Positions 32,901-43,303 of a stretch of 64,000 nt of DNA are shown one piece after another. The translations under genes were made by a program, and so were the position numbers. The notes under the pieces were generated by a model, which saw only the letters and a program-made list of their open reading frames with translations, was not told where the DNA came from and did not search any database. Source of the DNA: Chiridota heheva (Eukaryota > Echinodermata > Holothuroidea > Apodida > Chiridotidae). The stretch spans positions 62,501-126,500 of the forward strand of contig JAIGNY010002774.1 in NCBI GenBank assembly GCA_020152595.1, in the 5' to 3' direction. Within the stretch, counting starts at the first letter, position 1. Each line of letters opens with the position of its first letter.

Positions 32901-35900
32901 ACCATAGGGGTAATAATCTATCATCATCATATCGGTTTCTTATAACGTGCAATATCACACTTCTACATCGTCTCATTGCGCGCCAGTCAAATCCTCAGGG
33001 TGCAGCTTGAGATCAACGCCCTAAACTTGACTGGACCTAGACAGGAAGTGGATGAATCCCACGTTCTCATGATCTTCTTTTACGAATAGTGTTTAGAGAA
33101 CCAGGTAGGATGTTACTGTCCTACCATCGGACGGATGGTTTAACATCCCTTCCGAGGATGGCGAGCGCCATTCAACCATTGCCACTTCTCTCAACAGCTG
33201 AATGAGGAGCAGAAGCTGCAAATGATGTACTTCTGCTTTGATGTTTGGTGTATCTGTCTGCATAGCTGTGGAAAAACAGGTTAGACCTGACCGGGGCTTA
33301 AACCTGGTACCTCCAGCATCTCAGTCGTTCACTCTACAAACTGAGCTACCTACTTCCTAATCTAGTGGTAGGCTGCTTAATAAAAACCTCAAATTTTGTT
33401 GATTTTTACTTCAAAACCTCCCAACCTCAGGTCATGTACAGTAATATGGTGAACGTGAAAGAACAGAGCTAATTCGATGCATATCATTTATATATATTAC
33501 AAATAACAAAGGACCTAAGAATTAAGCCTTGTGGCACTCCACAAGAAATAAACTTGGAATTAGATTGAGTACAAGAATAGGATACAAATTGCTGACGGTT
33601 TTAGATAGTTATTAAGCCAATCAAGTGGCATGCCCACGAATACCGTAAGTTGATAATTTATGCAAAAGAATAGAGTGATCCAGGGTGTCAAAAGCTTTTG
33701 GCAGGTCTAAAAAGTACAATGGGCAACTTCTTTTCTCTCAAAAGCTTGGGTGATTTTATCAATGAGATGCAACAGAGCATGAGCAGTTGACCTGCCAGGG
33801 AGGAAACAAACTGGAATTTATAAATAAGAAAAAAAAACTGATGAGCCTATCAAAAACAATTCTTTTCAATATGAAATCGAAATAGGTCTATAATTTGTGA
33901 TTTGCTCCCTTATCACCACTTTTAAAAATGAATAACCTCAGCTACTTTGAGATTATCAGGCATAGAATTGACAATGAAAATTAACATTTAGGACAATGGT
34001 TTACAAATAATAAATGAACATTTTTTTACAACACTCGTCAAAACCAGGAGCAGCAGATTTAAGACCATTAATTAATTTAAGCACTTCAGCATCATTTGTA
34101 GGATGAAGGAAAAAAGTGGAAGGGAGATATTTAAGATTTTAGTTTCAAAATTGAAATAAAATAATCATTAAAAGCATCACATATCTCCTTAGGGGCATTA
34201 TATGTTTTTTTGAGAGTTAGTTTATTTATCATTTCTGTACTTTTTATAGCACAAAAAAGTCTTTATGTATTTTAAAGAAAGTTTATTTAATTTTGTCACT
34301 ATTTAATTTATTTTCCTCGAAATTTCTTCAGGTGGTATATTATAAAGACCCTTTATAGATTCAGTTTTACTACCTTTTTGTCATATCCCATGGTTTTAAG
34401 CCACAAAATCGCAGTACAAAATATGATACAATATGTACAGATTTTGAGGAATCTGAGGCTATGACATCACAACTAGTCTGATTTCAGTCATTTCTACACA
34501 AATGATACCAAGCTTAAAACTTGAATATAGGATTTTTGAATGCTTTCTTCACCATTTTGTTTCTTTTAAAAAGTTTCCCTTCATATAATATAAACATGCT
34601 CAACCACTGAACTAATCCTTTAAGCTTTAAAGCAATATACTACTATGCTAGGATTTTTCCAATGAATATTGTGAGGCCACAGTGGAAATTTTGTTTTCTC
34701 CACGTGGAAGATTACACCACAATTTCTGAAAATGTAGCTGTCATATGCATGCCACTTTTGTTCATATCACTGCAGTGTTCACACTATGGTTGTTATTTAT
34801 TATTTTTTTTGGGGAAGGGGGGGGGGTGATTTCCCCATGTGTAATTGGGGGGGATTTTGAAAAAAGGGGTTTATTCCTTTTTGGAGAAATTACAGAAATA
34901 TGTAATGCCAAAAATGCCAAACTTTTTCTGAAAAATGCCTATTTTTAAATATATTTTTTTTTTTAGGAGGGTGGGGAATTTGGTCTTTAATTTAGTATTT
35001 TTTGGCATTTTTTTTTTTTTGAGGATTTCTCCTTCCCCCTCCCCCTTCCCATTCCCCATTATTTTAAATGATTTTTGGCCTTTGATTTAGTATTTTTTGG
35101 CATTTTTGTTGTTTTTATTTTTGGAGGAATTCCTTTCCCCCTCCCTCCCTCCCTCTTAAATGATTTTTAGCGGAATTTGATAATATGCGGGAATACCGCA
35201 CCGTTAATGTGAACACTATCACTGTAATTTTAATGTACAGTATTTCTGTATACCTTTCAGAGATACAGAACAATACGTACCGTACGCCAAATTTTGTCAA
35301 ACTGGCAAAAGCTCCACGTTGAAGATCTTCAAAGCAACATTCATACTTGTTTATGATCTGCAGTGACGACGAACAAACTTGTCACTTTTTGTGGTGATGT
35401 CTTAGTTTTTTGACCTCTGCAACAACAATCAGTAACTGAGCTGTTTTTGTTAGTTTCCCTCTTCAGGGATGCACAGTACATTTTCAACACTTCAAAATGC
35501 TGTTATGATAATTATCAAATAATAATAATAATCTAATAAGATATGCAATCATTGAAATAATCCTGAAATAATCTTCACAGACTTCAATTAAAACCTGTCA
35601 GTTCAAATACATAATTATGGTTCCACCTTCTTTCAGATTTGCCAAAGAGGGCAGGGCTTCTGGTGTTGATCCAGCAATCATATGGCCGACGAAAAGAGAA
35701 TTAGCAGAATTGAAGAAAGAGGAGAGAAGGTGGATGCCGTCTCTGCAGGAGATGCAAGCAGAAATAAAAACTGAGGAGGAAGAATGGGAGGAAGAGATTA
35801 TAAGGCGGTAAGGATTTAGATGGTCAAATTTATGGCCAATCATCTTACAGGAAAAGGATATAAACAGAATGTTGAAAAAATATCTAGTCTTATAAATTGT

Positions 35901-38900
35901 ATATATATGACTGTGTTAAAGGATTAGTTAAGGAGTCAAAGTCCATCTTGTATGAAAGAGGACTTTAAAAGGAACAAAATGGTGAAGAAAGCATCAAAAA
36001 CCATTAAGAAGATATTCAAGTGTAAAGCTCTGGCTTATCTGTGTAGAAATGACTGGTGTAGTAAGTCTAGTATGCTCCTATCCTCACATTCTTAACAATT
36101 TTAATGTATTTTAAAGAAAATAAATCTAAATTTGTTACTATTTGAACTATTTTCCTCAAAATTTCTTCAGGTGGTAAATTATAATTACCCTTGCAAGATT
36201 CTATTTTACTACTTTCCTGACATATCTAATGGTTTTTAAGCCACAAAATTGCAGGAAGAAATATGATAGAATACCTACAAACTTTGAGGAATCTGAAACT
36301 ATGACATCACAACTAGTCTGATTTTAGTCGTTTTTGCGCAAATGATACCAAACTTTAAACTTAGATAACTCCTTGACGAAATAAGATTTTTGAATGCTTT
36401 TTCCACCATTTTGTTTCTTTGAAGCCCTCTTTCATATGCAATAGACATGCTTGACCCCTGAACTTTGGACAGGTATCATATCATTGGCTCCATCTGTCTC
36501 AGAAGTCAATGGACTGCGCCGGGTTAGGTCATAAAATTGGTGGTTAAGCAGTGACGGATATGACTGTAAAGTCCAATTCTGGAATGACAGTCTCTGTAGC
36601 AGTTGTTGCACTTGAATGGTGCAATGGTGAAGTTGTTGGGATGGCTCTCGCTTTCCTGTGATTCTCTTCCTCCACAGCTCATTTCTCTTCGTAACCAACC
36701 TCTTTATGCCTGTCTGGACTGTGCATCTCAACTTAACACAGTTGAGAGGCAATTGTTTCCCGGGTATCTGTGTCAATGTCTGCTGACTTCATGTCTGTCT
36801 CTCTTGCAGACATCCTTGAAGTGTAGCGTAGTGTTTGAATTATGTCAAAAGCACCTGTAGTTTGAATCTGTATAATTAATTATTTATGTTAAAGTTGTGA
36901 TGCATGAAAGAAAAGACAGCACTCTTTTGTGTAATTCTTTAAATTTCTGTTTTAAATTTCAGTCACCGAAAAAAATCATCAGACTTTTCTCTCCGGCTAA
37001 AATTTTGTTAAATGTATGATATGGATCCAAATTCTTTAGGTCATTTTCAAGTGCTCCATTGAAACAACATTGGCGAACGATTGAAAATTGATAACTTTAG
37101 ATGAAGAAATTCATAGATTTCTCTTTGTGATGTCATGAAATTTAAATAGAATTTGCATACATTTTTGGCTCTGATGCAATAGCATAAGGAACCTATGTAG
37201 TCATGCTGTCATGTGTATGTACTGTATATATGTACGTATGTATGTATGTACGTATGTATGTATGTGTGTGTATGTATGTATGTACAGTATGTATGTATGT
37301 TTGTATGTGACAAGCTTGTAAACACAATATCTCAAGAACCATGTGGTTGATTTATGTCATACTTGATATATGGATGTGTTGTGGTCTGTAGATAATTTCC
37401 TATTGTTTTTGGTGCTGATGTCATGAATATTAATGAGAAAACAGGACTAACTGCGAAATTCTGTTTATGCTCATATTCCACAACCCCTTGTCAGATTTGA
37501 ATAAAACTTGGTTTGATTCTGTGAACAAAAGCAAAGATAATACAGGATCGCATAGATTGTTCACTTCATCATTATTTATGTCTGGCTTATACCTTCAGGC
37601 AAAAACTTTAACACATAAACAAGAAACAAAATATACAAAAATTACATACAAGTTCTAGTATGATAGATAAATTAGACGTGTAAGAACACAACATTTAAAG
37701 ATATACAATGATACAAAATAATATCTTCTAATCCAAAGTTAGCATTGGAACCACGTGGTATTTTTCCCTCTAGTTATAATAAAGCCTAAAAATTCCAAAT
37801 ACTTTCAAATGGTCAATTTTCATCTGATTTTGATGAAACTTGTTGGTATTTTTCATGGGTTTATAGCATATTATTTTATGTGTTCATACTGTAGATCTTT
37901 AAGGCTGAATATGATTGCACACACTCACGAATCACAACCCTACGAAGTCTCTGTGCATTTTATTGGAATATAGATCAAGTTTTTCTTACCTACCGTCTTG
38001 GATTTGTAGGAAGTCAAATAGGGCTGTGACCATATAACGATTTTCACGATGTCCTGATATAATGTTTTCCATAAGTATACCCGGACCAACGAGTAGTGAT
38101 ATGCCATTTTCACATGTAAAATGCATAATACAGCAAAAAAAAAATTGAAACAAAATTACAGTGACCTTCAGTAAATGAGATTTTAACTGAATATTTTCAG
38201 CATATCTGATTCTTTTATGCTTCCTTTCCTTAGCTTGTAGGTTTATGGGATTAAATGAGATCTTCTCACTCACAACCATAGAAGCAGTTTTCCAAAATTG
38301 ATAATCATATACCATAATATTGTGTAAAGATGTGAATGTTTACCGATTCATCGTGTACACAAACGAAAACATCATTTACCATTTACAAATTAATGTATCG
38401 TTAACCCAGTAATTGCCCTTTTCACTTTCCCAACAATACAATCAATAAAATGCACACCACACCCAACTTTCAAACAATGATATTACAATCCAAACTTAAC
38501 TCACGATCAACAAATGATTTAATCCTTTTTAGCTCGATTGTTTGAAGACTAGTAGAGCTATTCTACTACCCTTGGTGTCGGCGTCAGCGTCTCCGTTCAG
38601 ACAAAGTTTTTGGTTAAGTTTTGTTATTTTGTTGGTTAAAATTTTCTTTGGTTGTTGGTTAAAGTTTTTGGATGAGTCTGTTATGATAATGACATTCCTA
38701 AATATGAATTAGAAATTAAAAGATTAGTCTTGGGATGAATGAAAAAAGCAATTAAAAGGTTTCCTCACCTCTAAAAAATATTTAATAAATGTCTTGGTAT
38801 CAAAAGATATAAGAAGATTAGTCTTGTGATGAATGAAAAACAATATAAAAGGTTCTTTGCTCAAAAGAATATTTAATCTTCAAAAGAATATTTAATAAGA

Positions 38901-41900
38901 TGTCTTGGTATCAAAAGATATAGAGAAGATTAGTCTTGCGATGAATGAAAAAACAATATAAAAGGTTCTTTGCTTCAAAAGAATACTTAATAAGATGTTT
39001 TGGTATCAAAAGATATGAGAAGATTAGTCTTGCGATGAATGAAAAACAAATAAAAGGTTCCTCGCCTCTAAAGAATACTTAATAAGATGTTTTGGTATCA
39101 AAAGATATGAGAAGATTAAAATGAAAAACAATATAGTTCTTTTGCCTCAAAAGAATATTGAATAAGAATCAAAAACAAATAAGAAGATTTCTTGGGATGA
39201 ATGAAAAACCAAATAAAAAGAATATTTAATAAGACATCTTGGGTATGGGGTTTTGGAGTAGTTATTTGATGAGGACATTCTTGACATGATGATAAATTAG
39301 CTGTAGGAATTACAATAAGGGTGGGATGTGGATAAAGGTGGGATGTCATGTGGGACAGGGTGGAATTGTATGTAGGGCAGGGTGTCGGATGGGGTGGCAT
39401 GGTAGTTAGGATGTGTTGGACAGGTTGGTTTGGCATGTGGAACAGGGTGGGTCAACATGTGGCACAGGGTGGAATGGCATGTGGGACATGTGGTGGGTTG
39501 TCATCTACTGTAGATTTCAGTTGTGATCAGGGTTCTAGCTACGGTGGGCGGCGCTGGGCGGGCCCGCCCAGGACTCGCAATTCCCGCACAGCACTCTGCT
39601 CTAAGATTCACTCTTTCGCCGGGCACTCAAAAGTTTAATTCGGTTAAATAATTAAGTGTTTAAACAGATCTCCTTTTAATCTCGCTCTATTCATGTCATC
39701 CGCTGATTTACACACATAACATAACATACACTACGCACATTAAATTCCGATCAAAACAACTGAACTAAAGGAATTTAACGCAATTGAATGTACAGTATTA
39801 TCATAAAATCACCATACACGAAGCTCTTTAAATAAACCTACTGTGCTTGTACACAGTTCAGATTCATATTTGAAATTCTTGTGAATCACTGCTTGCAGCT
39901 TGCCAAGTCCGTCACTTACCATACAAACAAGCTTTAACAAAGTAAATATTACACCCCCAAAAGCCCAAGGCGTGCTTATAGACTGGTCCAAATGTAAGTA
40001 ACCAATCACATTTGTTATAAACTCCATTATGCATTTAACATTATAACGGACTGATCGATATTCTTTTAATTTGTGGGGGATTTAATAATGACAAAAGTTG
40101 TTGCGTAGTTTATAGGAACATGTGCTTTCGTAGAACGATACTGGGACGAAAATGAAAACGGTAAAAAGTTTGGGCAAGATGAATAACATTGGGAATTGAG
40201 AGAAGAGTTTCCGGCATATGTTTGTACAGTTTTTTTTGGTGGGGGGACTTTGACAGTTGAATATCCATTGTATTTTGAATATCCATTGTACATAAACAAA
40301 TATTTTGTAAATCCTTCTAGCATTCTGTTAAAAAAAATATAAAAAAAACTTTTTCATTGACAATTTGTCAATAGAAGTGGAATAAATTAGAACAGTTCTT
40401 TATGGGAGGGGGGTCTAGGAGGACACCCTGGATTATCACTGGAGCCCAGTACTCAAACTTGTCTAGCTAGAACTCTGGTTGTGATGGCATGTGGGTGATG
40501 CATGTGGTGGAATGACATACAGTATCAGGCTTACGGGTGCGATTGCATGAAGTATAGGCATGGGATGATATTTCGGACAGGTTGGGATGGAATGTAGGAC
40601 AGGCTGGAATGTGCATTAATAGCAGTGAGGGGATTTGTACATTTCCAATGTCTATTTTTTCATCGTCAAGCAATACTGTTTTGCATAGTTTTGCTTTAAT
40701 TTTGTTGTACATTTTTATGCTGCTTGACTTTGCTTAACACACATATTTTCTTAAATTGGAAGTTGTAAAACAATCCAGGATGTAGTTCTGGGAATGTGTA
40801 GGGGTTGGGGAGGGTCCAGGTTGGAAAGGGGGTTTAATGACATTCTTTTATTGACATTGGCAAGTCAGGGCTTCCCCTTTCTTTGTTGTTCAATTGATAG
40901 AACTAAAAGAGGTGTTATAGTTATAAAGGCTGCTAGCTTTTACATGTTTTCTGAGTTATTAAGTGATGGTAACCTTAAGCTTTTTTTGTCTTAAAATATC
41001 TGGAAAAACTAACAGATATTTAGAAGCTTGTAGTAAAATGTTGCGAAAATTAACAAAGCAATGAAAATGTAACTGCATCTTTCAAGGCTCAAGCAATTTG
41101 AAATCATCTGCCCCTGCTACCCTATTTCTTTATATATTCCCTCAATAAGCCCATTCTCTAGCTTCAGATAATCGAGCATACTGTCCTTCCGACAGTGCTT
41201 GTTAATACAGGACTTAAAGTTACCATTAATTTTTCACTTTGATTCACTATTGCAGCATTTTTGTCCATGATAATCCATATCCAAATTTGTGACAACCCTA
41301 ACTATAAAGTAAGAGAATGAATAGAACTTAAAAGTGAGATCTATAAATAGCTACAACATTATCCAATATAACTAAGATATAGTTATAGAAATAAGTGTAA
41401 ACAGAGAATACTGAGCTCAATCAACAGGTGAAGCCAACATGTATTGACTGTAATGATAACACATTTTTGTAATCACTTTATTTAAAAATCTGTCACTTCG
41501 ATTTTTTAGGATAGTAAAAATAGTATAGTAAAATAGTATAGTATAGTAAAATTTTGAGCTTCATTCGCTATCACAGCCTTCTCCGTTTTCTTAATTCTAT
41601 GGATATAGTTTATTCAAAATAGAATATTTAGTTTTCAAGTTATGGATGATAAAAGTTTAAGAATATTTTTGGTAATACAGGATTTGTTATCTATGCTAGG
41701 TCAGACAGCTCAAATCTTTATGTAGTTCTTTGCATAGCTTTCCTTGGTTTAAGTTCTTACAAATTTTGTTGATGATTTATAGGAGTATGGAGAAGATTAT
41801 TGATCTAAAACTTCTTGCTAGAAGCAAAAATGACATTGTGGCAGAAGAATAAAACAATGGGTGTAAAAAAAAATAGATGTCTGCATTTTGCATTAAACTT

Positions 41901-42261
41901 TATATAATAATCATAGATTAATTAAAGGATATAACATTTTTTACTGAATTTTACAAAATGTTTTGCAATTCACTTTGGTTTTTATATATTGAAAATTAAA
42001 ATAATAATGAAAATATTGAAACATTGAAAATCATAATTTATAATTTGTTGTCATCCTTAAAAACATAGTTTGTTTGCTCTAGTGTATCCAATTAAAACAA
42101 AACAGGTATGGTAGTTAGGCATGAATTATATTTTTTGGTCAGGATTTAAGAGTCACACTGATTCATACTGTCAAAGAAATTTACTTTGGTTGATAAAATT
42201 TATTTTAATCAACTTGAAATCCAGAGAATATTTGATAATAATAATAATAATAATGATAATA

Positions 42262-42294
<33 letters not shown>

Positions 42295-42324
42295 TTAATA
42301 ATAATAATAATAATAATGATAATA

Positions 42325-42357
<33 letters not shown>

Positions 42358-42387
42358 TTAATAATAATAATAATAATAATAATAATG

Positions 42388-42436
<49 letters not shown>

Positions 42437-43303
42437 TAGCCATTAAGAAAGCCCATAATGCACAGGCCTATATGTGCATAACAACACAAACAAACTAAGC
42501 AAAAGAAACAGTGTACATGTATTAAAAAGTAAAACAACACAAATCAAGGTTCAAAAGCAGTTGCAAAGAGATGAGTTCCAAGCTAGGATTTCAAGTTGTT
42601 AAAAGTTCTTACCTGACGGATGTGGACAGAAAGCTTGTTCCATAAGACAGGAGCAGTATACTTGACAGTTCTTTTACCATCATGACGAATAACTCGGGCT
42701 ATAAATTTCCAGTCCATTTCTTTCATTATTGGTGTGCAAACGATACACCTAGGCAAATACTACCAACCCCATGATTCAATCATCCTTCAAAATCCAATAA
42801 ATTCCTGATTGCTTAAGATTAAATGATGGGCGTGGTGGTATAAGTTACTTGCGTAGGGCTGAAGTCTTAAAATAACACCGCAGAAATCCACGATTCTGCG
42901 GGTATGAAGACCGAATATTTATTGCAAGATTTATTCGTAATGATAATATTTGGAGGCAGGATCCAGTGTCACAGAAAGCATATATTTGTATATATTATAT
43001 ACAAAGATTTTTCTGGTTATGGTTTTTCATGTGTGTTTGTTCTTTCACAGGAAAAAGGTAATAGATCTGGCTTTGGCAAAAATGCCCAAACTAGAAGCGG
43101 ACTTTGAGAAAAAACAGGAGGATCTTCGACAACAAGAAAAGCAGAGGCAGGCAAAGAGAGATAAGATGTTACTGATGGCGAGAGAAAAACTTGGGTATGC
43201 AATTGATCCTAGGAGTAAGATCTTCCAAAATATGATGGAGGAAGCTGAACTGGAGGAAAAGAAGAGGAAGAAGGAATTGAAGAAAAAGGGAATCAAAGTA
43301 TAG
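26606..43303 (+). CDS. GADD45GIP1: GADD45GIP1 (CRIF1 / mitoribosomal protein mL64), three exons
   Basis: CDS join 26606..26904, 35637..35807, 43051..43303; 723 nt, 240 aa plus stop. The family is a component of the mitochondrial large ribosomal subunit (mL64) and in vertebrates was also described as a GADD45-interacting nuclear factor. Visible matches to the human protein: W-Q-L then R-[WY]-A-K-x-FA around residues 92-102, ASGV-P and WP in exon 2, E-E-R-x-W-x-PSL, and LGY-x-[IV]DPRS followed by a lysine/glutamate-rich coiled-coil tail in exon 3. Human is 222 aa, so the length fits. The first ~40 residues are basic and hydroxylated with few acids, as in a mitochondrial targeting peptide. The start ATG has a good context (ACAAAATGG). 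Both introns are phase 2 and have consensus donors and acceptors. Intron 1 is unusually long and repeat-filled. The reading frame is intact. Confidence 0.95.
27058..28480. repeat. CTG-rich minisatellite in GADD45GIP1 intron 1
   Basis: Roughly 75-80 tandem units of CTGCTGCTG[CT]ACATCCCCG, 18 or 19 bp long depending on three or four C, starting about 150 bp after exon 1. Mixed 18- and 19-bp units shift phase repeatedly. The minus strand has no stops in any frame and shows spurious ORFs of 400-460 codons rich in CSSSGDVQQQRGCAAAA. Not a gene. Confidence 0.95.
28481..28690. repeat. Related 17-bp minisatellite CTACTGTATATCCCCA
   Basis: About 11 units continue the CTG array but with CTACTGTATAT instead of CTGCTGCTGCACAT, and the same ATCCCC core. 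A degenerate flank of the same satellite. Confidence 0.9.
28691..30370. other. Intron 1 of GADD45GIP1, nothing recognised
   Basis: AT-rich intronic DNA; no repeat boundary or ORF with recognisable motif. Confidence 0.5.
30375..31090 (+). mobile_element. RNase H-domain fragment of a LINE, decayed
   Basis: Across shifted frames: AEAKAILL, SHVGIPGNMRANRAANKAL, NKLHSIKLKVG, RLGHSSLSHSHLL and PLCPTC-x(n)-RHIFITCSLY. This is the RNase H domain plus C-terminal Cys/His tail of I/Jockey-type LINEs. Multiple stops and shifts; no reverse transcriptase is left beside it. Confidence 0.8.
31528..31738. repeat. 22-bp tandem repeat TTTGGACTTATTTTACCTAT
   Basis: About ten 22-bp units alternate ATTTGG and AATTGG, so a 44-bp higher-order period is visible. 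The plus-strand ORF reading TYFTYIWTYFTYN is a by-product. Confidence 0.9.
31745..32920. other. Intron 1 of GADD45GIP1, nothing recognised
   Basis: AT-rich; no supported feature. Confidence 0.45.
32925..33356 (-). mobile_element. tRNA-derived SINE, second family
   Basis: The minus-strand head GGTAGCTCAGTTTGTAGAGT (A box) and CCAGGTTTAAGCCCCG (B box) resembles elongator tRNAs. A body of about 360 bp follows and it ends near an (ATG)n tail (plus CATCATCAT at about 32930). The head is too diverged and unpaired to be a working tRNA gene. Confidence 0.7.
33440..34175 (-). mobile_element. LINE reverse transcriptase fragment, heavily decayed
   Basis: Minus-strand frames read in order: LKSAAPGFDE, NSMPDNLKVAEV, NYRPIS-like, FLPGRSTAHALLHLIDKI, CTFLDLPKAFDTLDHSILL, KLSTYGIRG and SCGVPQGLIL. 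These are reverse transcriptase blocks 1-4 of a CR1/L2/Jockey-type LINE. Many frameshifts and stops. Confidence 0.85.
34255..34622 (+). mobile_element. MITE-A, 5'-truncated copy
   Basis: Matches the 3' two-thirds of the family, ending CCACTGAACTAATCCTTT. Terminal arm ATTTTTGAATGC-x-TTCTTCACCATTTTG is present. Confidence 0.8.
34800..35165. repeat. Low-complexity G-run/T-run/C-run tract
   Basis: Includes GGGGAAGGGGGGGGGG, two copies of TTTAGTATTTTTTGGCATTT and CCTCCCTCCCTCC. No coding signal. Confidence 0.6.
35637..35807 (+). CDS. GADD45GIP1: GADD45GIP1 exon 2
   Basis: The acceptor CTTTCAG ends at 35636. One base completes the split Lys codon and the exon then reads FAKEGRASGVDP. The donor is GTAAGG at 35808. 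The exon encodes residues 100-157, including the family core WPTKRELAELKKEERRWMPS, which is nearly colinear with human mL64. Confidence 0.95.
35918..36466 (+). mobile_element. MITE-A, near-complete copy
   Basis: Starts AAAGGATTAGTTAAGG and ends CATGCTTGACCCCTGAACTTT. The first and last ~120 bp are imperfect reverse complements: GTGAAGAAAGCATCAAAAA against TTTTTGAATGCTTTTTCCAC, and AAGATATTCAAG against CTTAGATAACTCC. No ORF. It follows GADD45GIP1 exon 2 by about 110 bp. Confidence 0.85.
36467..36860 (-). mobile_element. LINE C-terminal zinc-finger fragment
   Basis: Minus-strand frames give CKRDRHEVS, LVTKRNELWRKR and FKCNNCYRDCHSRIGLYSH, the C-x2-C...C-x-SRIGL-x-SH finger that ends the ORF of a widespread LINE type. 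Frameshifted remnant. Confidence 0.8.
37211..37310. repeat. (ATGT)n microsatellite
   Basis: TATG repeats with TACG interruptions. Confidence 0.9.
37311..38690. other. Intron 2 of GADD45GIP1, nothing firm
   Basis: Contains AACACAATATCTCAAGAACC and TGAATATTAATGAG blocks that look like dispersed-repeat sequence, but no second copy lies in the window. The minus-strand frame at 37986-38315 lacks a supported acceptor. Confidence 0.4.
38700..39245. repeat. Tandem repeat, ~85-105 bp unit, about 5-6 copies
   Basis: The unit holds GATTAGTCTTGCGATGAATG, AAAAACAATATAAAAGGTTC, CTCAAAAGAATATTTAATAA and GGTATCAAAAGATAT. The copies vary in length by deletion. Confidence 0.9.
39310..39519. repeat. GT-rich degenerate repeat (ATGTGGGACAGGGTGG)
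   Basis: Units of about 25-33 bp based on GGCATGTGGGACAGGGTGG. The array resumes at 40486-40620 after a transposon, so the element split it. Confidence 0.8.
39528..40477. mobile_element. Non-autonomous hAT-type element, 950 bp
   Basis: Terminal inverted repeats CAGGGTTCTAGCTA and TAGCTAGAACTCTG (one mismatch), flanked by a perfect 8-bp duplication GTTGTGAT at 39520-39527 and 40478-40485. No transposase frame inside. Confidence 0.92.
40486..42230. other. Intron 2 of GADD45GIP1, mostly unassigned
   Basis: 40486-40620 is the second half of the GT-rich array; the rest has no recognised feature. Confidence 0.45.
42235..42440. repeat. (ATA/ATG)n trinucleotide microsatellite
   Basis: AATAATAATGATAATGATAA pattern repeated; it lies at the 3' end of the minus-strand LINE remnant and is probably its tail. 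Confidence 0.92.
42441..42765 (-). mobile_element. L2-type LINE 3' terminus
   Basis: Minus strand: VKYTAPVLWNKLSVHIR-like, VRTFNNLKS and LGTHLFATAFEP, the standard C-terminal A-x-LWN-x-L-x-x-x-IR...FK-x-x-LKTHLF of L2/CR1 LINEs, followed by the trinucleotide tail. Confidence 0.8.
43051..43303 (+). CDS. GADD45GIP1: GADD45GIP1 exon 3 (terminal)
   Basis: The acceptor TTCTTTCACAG ends at 43050. The exon encodes KKVIDLALAKMPK, a long charged coiled coil, LGYAIDPRSKIFQ and a KKRKKELKKKGIKV tail, with TAG at 43301-43303. A possible polyadenylation signal AATAAA lies at 43873-43878, giving a 3' UTR of about 0.6 kb if used. Confidence 0.94.

Noticed and set aside
33290..33356. tRNA gene on the minus strand
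   Set aside because: B box is GGTTTAAGCC and stems are degraded; it continues into a SINE body.
36603..36860. Plus ORF of 85 aa
   Set aside because: Antisense shadow of a LINE zinc-finger remnant on the minus strand.
37986..38315. Minus frame ending SLLVGPGILMENIISG as a possible exon
   Set aside because: No credible acceptor upstream, no family recognised, and no neighbouring exon in phase.
42121..42498. Ile/Met/Asn-repeat ORFs
   Set aside because: Translation of a trinucleotide microsatellite.
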